A stretch of DNA of 64,000 nt from Methylacidiphilum caldifontis (GTDB taxonomy: Bacteria; Verrucomicrobiota; Verrucomicrobiia; Methylacidiphilales; Methylacidiphilaceae). Positions 8,217 through 14,673 of the stretch are shown piece by piece (positions within the stretch are counted from its first letter, which is position 1; the number at the start of each line of letters is the position of its first letter). The position numbers were made by a program, and so were the translations under genes. The stretch lies in assembly GCF_017310505.1 (NCBI RefSeq), contig NZ_CP065957.1, forward strand, positions 1,488,001 through 1,552,000, read 5' to 3'. The notes under the pieces are model-generated. The model made no database searches and had not been told where the DNA came from. It saw only the letters and a list, made by a program, of their open reading frames with translations.

Positions 8217-10391
8217 ATGTCCAAAAAAAAGCGATCGATATGCTTGGTGTGTCCTCAAGGAATTGACCAAGATAGAAATATTCGTTTTAGGTTTTTTTAT
8301 GAATCATTGGCTTTGGATCTTGCTGAGGGGGGATATGAAATTTTTCTTCTTTATTATTTAACTTCTCCTTTAAAAAAAAGCTCATTTGTTTTCCCAAAGA
8401 ACCTTTTCGATCATTACGGAGTCTATCCTTGTTTCATAGAAAACGAGATAGAGGGAGTTGGTATCTGTGATCCCATTCCCATCAAGGTTTCATATACTCT
8501 GTTTTTGTGGCTTAAGGAAAGAAATTTTGATTATGTCCATTTTCCCTTTGAGGGGGGAGTGGGATACTATTCAATTCTAGCGAAGTTTGAAGAGCTAGCT
8601 TTTCAGAACACATGTCTTGGAATTAATCTCTTTTCTTTGCCTTTATTAACAAGAAAAAATAAAGAATACAGTTTTATTAGATCTGTTGAAAATTTATACG
8701 AAGATTACATGGAAAAGGAGAGTGTTAGATGGGGAGATTTTTTGGTTACAACCAACTCCTTTTTTTTGAAAACCTTAGAAACAACTGGATGGTCACTGCC
8801 AGAAAAAAAGGGTTGTCTTGGTTATCCATTCCATCCCTCAATCATTCAAAACAAGGCATGGAGACAAACGATTCAGCGGTTAAATATTCCCATGCAGATT
8901 GTTTGTGTTGGAGGATCGGAAAAAAAAAAAGAGATTAACAAAGCTTTCTTAGAAAAATATCCACACCAATTCGACAAGATTTATTTTTTAGATTTTTTTA
9001 AAGGACTAAAAGAGAATGTAAAAGATAATGAAGTAGGTATAGAAGAAATACAAAACTTATTGTACCTATTGCCCAACCCTCTTCTTATTGCCCTGGAAGG
9101 CAAAGAAGGATTAGAAATTGTCTTTTTAACTGCTTTAGTTTTGGACATTCCCATGATGGTTAGTCTCGAGGCAATTGGATATTTTCCTTTTGAATCGATG
9201 GCAAGGGAAAGACTTGTTTTCGAAGACCTGAACGATCTATTTATAAAACTGGAGTTGATCCTGCAAAGAGAATGGCTTTTGGGTTTTGATGAAAAAACTT
9301 TTAGGGGAAAATGGGTACAGTGGCATAAGGAATTTCCATTGTATTCGAAAATGACCCAAAATATAAGAATAACGGATCGTCAACCTAAAATTTCAGTTGT
9401 CCTCGTTCACCATGACAGACCTCGATATCTGGAACAAGCCATAAACTCTCTTTTAGTCCAACGCTATCCGAACTTCGAAGTTGTTCTTATTGATGATGGA
9501 AGTGAGAGGGAAGAAAGCCAAGTCGCTTTGAAAAATTTTGAGAAGATTTTCAAAGAAAAAGGATGGATTCTTTCCAGGGAATCCAACCAATATCTAGGAG
9601 CGGCTAGGAACCGTGGAGCAGAGCTAGCTTCGGGAGAATATCTTTTGTTCATGGATGATGATAATATCGCAAAATCGAACGAATTAGAAATTTTTGCTCA
9701 AGTGGCAATTTGGACCGGTGCTGATATTTTGACAGCGGTAAAAGACTTTTTTACTGGAGAAGAGCTTTTCAAAGATAAATCTATTCGGTTACTGAGTATT
9801 CCTTTGGGAGGGGACTTGGCTTCGGGTTTTTATGAAAATCGTTTTGGGGATGCCAACGCTCTTGTCAAAAAAAAGGCCTTTGAAGAGTTGGGAGGGTTCA
9901 CGAAGGATTTCGGAATTGGACATGAAGACTGGGAATTTTTTTCAAAAGCTGTACTTTGTGGTTATAAACTTCTGGTCGTACCCTTGCCTCTTTTCTGGTA
10001 TAGAACGGGTCATACGAGCATGTTAAGTAACACTCTGAAAGAAAGGAACTTTTTTAGATCTCTTAGAGCCTACATCGCTGGTGCTGGAGATAAAGAATGG
10101 CTCAAAGGGGTTTTGCTACTCGCGCATTATCTTTACTTGGAAAAGATATTTTTTTTGTCTCGCAGCTTCGAAACAAAAGAAAGAATTTTTGGAATGGAAA
10201 AGTCTAAACTAATAATCAGTTTGCTTGAAGAAGAACTAGACAAAGAAAGAAAGGAAAAGGAATTATTTTTGGCTCGAATAAAAACTTTGGAAGAAGAACT
10301 TGAAAAAGAAAAAAAGCATGGGCTTATTGGAACGATGCGTCGGATAAGCAAAGAATATGAAAGAGCTAAGAAAAGGCTTTTGGGAAAATGA
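8217..10391 (+). CDS. Two-domain glycosyltransferase (GT4-like then GT2) with C-terminal coiled coil
   Basis: The 724-residue protein has two parts. Residues about 5-350 look like a GT4-type (GT-B) domain: an N-terminal Rossmann-like half with WLKERNFDYVHFP and GGVGYYSILAK, and a C-terminal half with GKEGLEIVFLTALVLDIP. Residues about 390-620 form a GT2 (GT-A) domain: ISVVLVHHDRPRYLEQAINS, VVLIDDGS, GAARNRGAELASGEYLLFMD with a D-D-D metal-binding motif at 480-482, and GIGHEDWEFF as likely catalytic-base region. Residues about 665-715 are Lys/Glu-rich and predict a coiled coil. It should transfer sugars from nucleotide sugars to a growing surface glycan or glycoprotein on the cytoplasmic face. 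The GT4 half lacks a clear E-x7-E pair and may be weakened. Close homology to the middle of the sulfotransferase at 10749-13400 is visible. Confidence 0.85.
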   Translation: MSKKKRSICLVCPQGIDQDRNIRFRFFYESLALDLAEGGYEIFLLYYLTSPLKKSSFVFPKNLFDHYGVYPCFIENEIEGVGICDPIPIKVSYTLFLWLKERNFDYVHFPFEGGVGYYSILAKFEELAFQNTCLGINLFSLPLLTRKNKEYSFIRSVENLYEDYMEKESVRWGDFLVTTNSFFLKTLETTGWSLPEKKGCLGYPFHPSIIQNKAWRQTIQRLNIPMQIVCVGGSEKKKEINKAFLEKYPHQFDKIYFLDFFKGLKENVKDNEVGIEEIQNLLYLLPNPLLIALEGKEGLEIVFLTALVLDIPMMVSLEAIGYFPFESMARERLVFEDLNDLFIKLELILQREWLLGFDEKTFRGKWVQWHKEFPLYSKMTQNIRITDRQPKISVVLVHHDRPRYLEQAINSLLVQRYPNFEVVLIDDGSEREESQVALKNFEKIFKEKGWILSRESNQYLGAARNRGAELASGEYLLFMDDDNIAKSNELEIFAQVAIWTGADILTAVKDFFTGEELFKDKSIRLLSIPLGGDLASGFYENRFGDANALVKKKAFEELGGFTKDFGIGHEDWEFFSKAVLCGYKLLVVPLPLFWYRTGHTSMLSNTLKERNFFRSLRAYIAGAGDKEWLKGVLLLAHYLYLEKIFFLSRSFETKERIFGMEKSKLIISLLEEELDKERKEKELFLARIKTLEEELEKEKKHGLIGTMRRISKEYERAKKRLLGK

Positions 10392-10748
10392 TCGGTTGTT
10401 TACTCTAAATCAGCAAAGCTTCTTATTGAATGATACAGTTTTTGGGCTAGTTCTAGAAATTTTACCCTAAACAACACTCACTTGACCAAAGGTAAGCTGT
10501 TGAAAGTTTAAGCTAAGCCCCCTTGTTTTATGTCTTTGTGGCCGCTCAATCTAGGGGTTTATTAAAAAAGCTTGCAGCCAAAAGTTGCTTTGTACATAAA
10601 CCTTTAGCTGCAGAGGCTGCGGCGTTGCCTATCTGCAGTTCTGATTTGCAGAATTATACATGCAGAATTATACACAAAGGCAAAGTCTATAGTCCTTCTT
10701 ATCCTCTCAAAGGGAAAGATATGCACCTACCGACAAAACTTAAAGACA
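10392..10748. other. Gap between convergent glycosyltransferase and sulfotransferase genes
   Basis: No convincing gene is present in these 357 bases. A short open frame at 10523-10759 has no recognisable domain and no ribosome binding site. The stretch contains a 14-bp tandem duplication at 10647-10674 and several short GCAG/CTGC hairpin arms around 10570-10640, but no stem followed by a T run. Confidence 0.6.
10647..10674. repeat. Tandem duplication of a 14-bp unit
   Basis: TGCAGAATTATACA occurs twice back to back (10647-10660 and 10661-10674). Only two units exist, so it is a simple slippage duplication in non-coding DNA. Confidence 0.9.
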
Positions 10749-13400
10749 CTATTCTTTAAAGAAATCAGGTTGTTCTTCAAAAGGAGAGTTAAGAAGAAAG
10801 TGGGTTAGGGGATTGAGCCCGATGTGTAAGAGGTCAGGATGAAGTTTTAGATAATTTTCAGTTGAAAATTTGGGATGTGGGTTTTTTAATTCTTTCCAAC
10901 CGAATAAAAGAAAGTGAACAAGGGGGTTTATGCCCATTGGTTGGATTTCTGGACATTGACTTACGTAATACGAGGAATCAAAATAGGGGCTTGGAGAACG
11001 ACCCTCTCTGCCTCCATGTTCAATATAATGTTGAAGTGGATCTACACCTGCAGCAAGAACATCTGGATTTTTTTCAAGGTAATAATGGGAATCAAAAAGC
11101 AAGGAATTTCTGATCAACTCACTCAGCTGTGCCTTTTGTCCTTCAGATAAATTTTCAAAAGAAAAGGCTTTTGATAAAGGAAAAGATTTTGGTTTCAGTA
11201 GGGTAGTTTCACTGAACAAAAGATTGATTACGTAACGGGCTCTTTTGAGTTTTTCAGTGAGAGTTTTTTCAGTATTGAAGAGTCCCAAAGGAACGTATCT
11301 TTGTCGCGTTTCGGCTTGATGAGAAGCCAGTTGGAACTGAGACATACAACTACCCAGCAGTGCCTGGATAAAAGCCTTGTAGGAATGGGGCAAGGAATCG
11401 AAATAACCGTGAAGAAATGAAAGGAAAGATTCATCTGTTGAAGCCCTAGAGGCTACCCATATCAAAGGTTCAGGGAACACCGAAGCTTTAATGCCTTTCA
11501 TTCCCAAGAAAGCGAGGAATTCCGACCGTGCTCTTTCTGGATTTTTCTCAGTGAAATCTGATTGGTTTTGAAGAAAAACTTCTTTTTCAATGATAAAAGG
11601 AAAATCTCTAATCGGTAAAAGAAAATGTCCTAAATCTAAGGAGTTTCTCAAGAATGGGATCTGGAGGGCGTAGAGCTGATCATTGTTATTTAAAAGCAAA
11701 GGATTTAATCCAATGAAGAAGCTTATTGAAGAGCTTTCATTGTTAGCTAAAAAGCTAATTAACGGCTCAACAAGAGCGGGATTTAGATTTTCTTCTTCTT
11801 TTAAAAAAAGAACAAATTTGGCTTTGGCCTGCCTAACCAAAGATTTCCATCTGTCTAAAAAAGAGATCCATGGAGGGAAAAAGAGCTGGTACACTCCATT
11901 AGAAAGAGCTATAGGTGAAGAGTTTGTTTCAATAGCTCTTTGTTCATCCATTCCAAAAAGCCATTCGATTGATTCATTTGTAGGGAAAGCGGTAGGTGGT
12001 TGTTTTTCCCCATGAAGAACATAACAAATACTCAATAAAGGAGTATCCTTTTGGGGATCTGTAGGATTATCCTTTTTATTGCTTAAAGTTAACGTTTCTT
12101 TCTCAAGAGCAAAGGAGAGATAATTTTCTATGTTTGGGTAGGCGTTTTCATTATGCTTAGTAGTTCCATAAAGAAGGATTTCAGTCGATGAAAGGCAAGG
12201 CAAATGAACAGCTTCGAGCGCAAAAAAAGCTATGCCTTTTGCGACTGGTAATATGATCTGGTCATAATACCTGTTTTTTAGATAAGAGTATAAAGCAAAG
12301 GGAGGCCTAATCGCTTTTGTACAAATAGGGAGGTTGAGTAATTCAGGGCTTTCATCAAAAGGCAATTGCCCTATAGCCATTCCAAGCTCAGCAACTGAAG
12401 ATGAAAATTCTTTCTCTGGGGTTCCTTCTGCTAACAGTAGACTGATCTGAAAATTTGGATCCTTTGGCTGTCTTTTAGCTAACTCCCAGGCTTCGTCATC
12501 GGCCGGAGAACTAAAAACAATAGCTAGCCTTTTTTTATTTTCAAGCAAATTTGGATTTTCTTCTCCTTGTTGCAGCCTGAAGAGTAACCATTCAAAATCG
12601 GTAAGTAATTGTTTTTTAAATGTGCTGTCAAAAGCTTTTTTTCTTAGAGAAAGAATAGATTGATATGCCCATTCTGCCCACAAGGGTATGTTCCATTCTA
12701 TGCTTGGTTCATGCTTTAGTTCTGGCTGAATAATCTTTAGGATTTCAGTTTTTGTTGCTTCTGTTAAGTCAATGTCAAGAGCTTGAGTTAAATAAGAAAG
12801 CTCAGCATCAAAATCTTGAAACCAGTTTTCGAAAACGACAATGGCTCGAAGCCTGTCTAATGAATGTCTAATGGCATCGAAATTATAACGAAGCCAAATT
12901 TTCAGTATGCGTTCTTGGGGGATCTTATCCCTGAGATGAATAGAATGAACAACATCACGTGGATTTCTAACCGACAAGATAAAGATGGGTTCAGCTTGAA
13001 GTTCTATCCAGATTTTTTTGTAAATAGGCAAAAATCTACTTGTTCTTGGATCTTTGAACCCAAAAACTCCACCGTTTTCTTCCATTCTTTGGGATAGCAC
13101 TTCCTTGAGTTTTTGTTGTGCATTAAGGAGAGGAGGTGATAAAAAAAAGTCTTTCGGGTACGGATCAACCGAGTTTTCTTTCCACCAATCGAGTCCTAGT
13201 TGGATTAAAAGTCCATCTTGTATGGCGACAATCTCTTGATCTTCCCAATATCCTTTTTTATTGTGTTCATTGGCACCAATGAGATTTTTGCCAAAGGGAA
13301 TTCCAAGGGTATTGAGAATGTTTCCCAGCAGAGAAGTCCCACTGCGATGCATGCCCAGAACACAGTAAATTTTGTTTTTGGTGCCTACCCATTCATTCAT
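10749..13400 (-). CDS. Sulfotransferase fused to a degenerate GT4-GT2 pair and C-terminal repeats
   Basis: The ATG at 13400 gives 883 residues. I prefer it to a TTG at 13421, because the -10 element at 13424-13429 would put the transcript start downstream of that TTG. Residues about 10-245 are a sulfotransferase domain: PAPS-binding loop GMHRSGTS at 16-23, FGFKDPRTSRF near 113-123, and SVRNPRDVVHS near 143-153 (3'-phosphate binding). Residues about 290-658 align by eye with the neighbouring glycosyltransferase: YLKNRYYDQIILPVAKG with WLKERNFDYVHFPFEGG, IENYLSFALEKE with VENLYEDYMEKE, FVLFLKEEEN with YLLFMDDDN. The GT2 aspartates are lost, so this part is probably non-catalytic. Residues about 769-870 carry three repeats of the type FDSxYYLxxNPDVxxxGxxPLxHY, also known from other cell-surface glycan enzymes. 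Likely role: sulfation of a surface glycan. Confidence 0.8.
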   Translation of the reverse strand: MNEWVGTKNKIYCVLGMHRSGTSLLGNILNTLGIPFGKNLIGANEHNKKGYWEDQEIVAIQDGLLIQLGLDWWKENSVDPYPKDFFLSPPLLNAQQKLKEVLSQRMEENGGVFGFKDPRTSRFLPIYKKIWIELQAEPIFILSVRNPRDVVHSIHLRDKIPQERILKIWLRYNFDAIRHSLDRLRAIVVFENWFQDFDAELSYLTQALDIDLTEATKTEILKIIQPELKHEPSIEWNIPLWAEWAYQSILSLRKKAFDSTFKKQLLTDFEWLLFRLQQGEENPNLLENKKRLAIVFSSPADDEAWELAKRQPKDPNFQISLLLAEGTPEKEFSSSVAELGMAIGQLPFDESPELLNLPICTKAIRPPFALYSYLKNRYYDQIILPVAKGIAFFALEAVHLPCLSSTEILLYGTTKHNENAYPNIENYLSFALEKETLTLSNKKDNPTDPQKDTPLLSICYVLHGEKQPPTAFPTNESIEWLFGMDEQRAIETNSSPIALSNGVYQLFFPPWISFLDRWKSLVRQAKAKFVLFLKEEENLNPALVEPLISFLANNESSSISFFIGLNPLLLNNNDQLYALQIPFLRNSLDLGHFLLPIRDFPFIIEKEVFLQNQSDFTEKNPERARSEFLAFLGMKGIKASVFPEPLIWVASRASTDESFLSFLHGYFDSLPHSYKAFIQALLGSCMSQFQLASHQAETRQRYVPLGLFNTEKTLTEKLKRARYVINLLFSETTLLKPKSFPLSKAFSFENLSEGQKAQLSELIRNSLLFDSHYYLEKNPDVLAAGVDPLQHYIEHGGREGRSPSPYFDSSYYVSQCPEIQPMGINPLVHFLLFGWKELKNPHPKFSTENYLKLHPDLLHIGLNPLTHFLLNSPFEEQPDFFKE

Positions 13401-13423
13401 CTGCTGAATTAAACAAAACAATC

Positions 13424-13452
13424 ATTATAAGAGGATCGAAATATACACTCAA
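13424..13452 (-). promoter_or_regulatory. Sigma-70-type promoter of the sulfotransferase gene
   Basis: On the minus strand TTGAGT (13447-13452) is followed after exactly 17 bases by TATAAT (13424-13429). The -10 hexamer ends 24 bases before the ATG at 13400. This is the best promoter match I found in the window and it decides the start codon of the gene. Confidence 0.7.
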
Positions 13453-13454
13453 TA

Positions 13455-13471
13455 GAAAACAAATTGTTTTC
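13455..13471. promoter_or_regulatory. Perfect 17-bp palindrome between divergent genes (operator candidate)
   Basis: GAAAACAA (13455-13462), one central base, then TTGTTTTC (13464-13471) form a perfect inverted repeat. It starts two bases beyond the -35 hexamer of the sulfotransferase promoter and 31 bases before the ATG of the divergent methyltransferase, a good place for a repressor or activator of both. No regulator gene is adjacent. Confidence 0.45.
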
Positions 13472-13501
13472 TTTTTTCTGGAAGCTAATCATAATAATCA
13501 A

Positions 13502-14185
13502 ATGTTTTTTGGAGATAAGAGTGAAAAGATGAGTTTCTTTTCTATTTTTTTAAAAAAAAAGGAATCAGTACCTGTGCAGGGTCCAAAAGGGATTAGTATT
13601 CTTGGTCATAGAGGGTATGTTGGAGGTCTTTGGGAAGAGATAGGAAGACTTCAGTTTGATTTTGTTTTGAATCAAGGACTAAAACCACAGGATGTTCTTT
13701 TAGATATTGGATGTGGCGCTCTTCGAGGAGGAGTTCATTTCATCAGGTATCTGGATAAAGGGTGTTATCTAGGAATAGATCGTGAAAAACTACTCATTAG
13801 AGCTGGTAAAAAGGAATTAGGAAAGGAGTTATTTAAACTTAAAAAACCTGAGTTAGTTGTTTCTTCATGTTTTGAATTTCACAAATTTTCTAAGAAACCT
13901 GGCTGGGCACTTGCCCAGTCTCTCTTTACGCATCTTACAAGGAAAGATATCGAGGATTGCCTGAAAAAATTAAGAACGGTCATCATTCCTCCATGTTTAT
14001 TTTTTGCGACCTTTTTTATAGAAAACGAGCCAATGAAAAACCCTGAAGTTTCGGATTCCTTGGGTTACTTTGGCTACACCCTTGAAGAGGTTCAGCAAAT
14101 GGCTAATAACCAAGGTTGGCACCTAGAATATATTGGAGAATGGAATCATCCAAGAAATCAAAAGATGGTCAAGTTTTATCTATAA
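13502..14185 (+). CDS. SAM-dependent methyltransferase, divergent from the sulfotransferase
   Basis: The 227-residue protein contains motif I LLDIGCGALRGGVHFIRYL (about residues 62-80) and a second strand CYLGIDREK with the ribose-binding acidic residue, then SLFTHLTRKDIEDCL, a motif seen in small methyltransferases near glycan genes. A later in-frame ATG at 13529 would give a shorter protein starting MSFFSIF; the N-terminus before residue 30 is not conserved-looking, so the start is uncertain. It is transcribed away from the sulfotransferase gene across a 101-bp gap. Probable role: methylation of a surface glycan or lipid precursor; substrate unknown. Confidence 0.8.
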   Translation: MFFGDKSEKMSFFSIFLKKKESVPVQGPKGISILGHRGYVGGLWEEIGRLQFDFVLNQGLKPQDVLLDIGCGALRGGVHFIRYLDKGCYLGIDREKLLIRAGKKELGKELFKLKKPELVVSSCFEFHKFSKKPGWALAQSLFTHLTRKDIEDCLKKLRTVIIPPCLFFATFFIENEPMKNPEVSDSLGYFGYTLEEVQQMANNQGWHLEYIGEWNHPRNQKMVKFYL

Positions 14186-14209
14186 ATCCACTGTCTTTAA
14201 TCCTGAGAA

Positions 14210-14226
14210 AAGGGAAGATTTCCCTT
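14210..14226 (+). terminator. Hairpin after the methyltransferase gene (weak terminator candidate)
   Basis: AAGGGAA, a 3-nt loop GAT, and TTCCCTT form a perfect 7-bp stem starting 25 bases after the stop codon. There is no T run behind it, so termination is uncertain. Confidence 0.35.
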
Positions 14227-14673
14227 GATCAAAATACACAAGTTAACTGTTAAAGGGATTTCTGTGAGTGTTTTGGTTGCCGTTTGAATATATCGAACAA
14301 TCAACAGAAGGCCCTAAGTAACACAGGCTCATTCCATTCGAATGATCATTGTTTTTTCCCATAGGCTCCTAATCATGAGCTAAGAGTTGACCTCTCAATA
14401 GATAAAGAGTAATAATTCCAAAATTCCCAACTTTAAGACAAGGACCACCGTGCTATTAGGAAAAAAGAGACTAAGATATAGAACATAAAATCTTTTCTTT
14501 CTTAAAAACTCGAAGGATAATTTTTTTGATTTTTTAGAAAATTGGGGAAATTTCACCCAAAAATATATTTATAGTATAAAATTTCTCTTCTCCTTTTCTT
14601 TTTTTCCCTTTTGCAACAAGCTTCAGCAGAAGTGATCACTTTTGGCATTAAAATTGCTCAGGACTCATTCACC
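14227..14673. other. Long gap upstream of the first TonB-dependent receptor
   Basis: About 450 bases without a gene. A promoter candidate lies at 14387-14415; from it the receptor mRNA would carry a leader of roughly 250 bases. The end of the gap is very T-rich (14580-14612). A near-palindrome GAAAATT-GGGG-AAATTTC lies at about 14537-14554, with one mismatch. I did not recognise a riboswitch consensus such as a cobalamin box. Confidence 0.5.
14387..14415 (+). promoter_or_regulatory. Promoter candidate upstream of TonB receptor 1
   Basis: TTGACC (14387-14392), 17 bases, then TAATAA (14410-14415). Spacing and both hexamers are close to the sigma-70 consensus. A weaker alternative, TTTCAC with TATAAA 18 bases on, lies nearer the gene at about 14550-14580. 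Confidence 0.45.

Noticed and set aside
10647-10674. CRISPR-like repeat
   Set aside because: Two directly abutting copies with no spacer are a simple duplication, not an array.
10523-10759. Possible 78-residue gene on the plus strand
   Set aside because: No ribosome binding site, domain or signal peptide; it overlaps the end of the sulfotransferase gene and lies in low-complexity intergenic DNA.
14537-14554. Near-palindrome GAAAATT-GGGG-AAATTTC as operator of TonB receptor 1
   Set aside because: One mismatch and AT-rich arms in an AT-rich region make it likely by chance, and it does not resemble the palindrome at TonB receptor 2.
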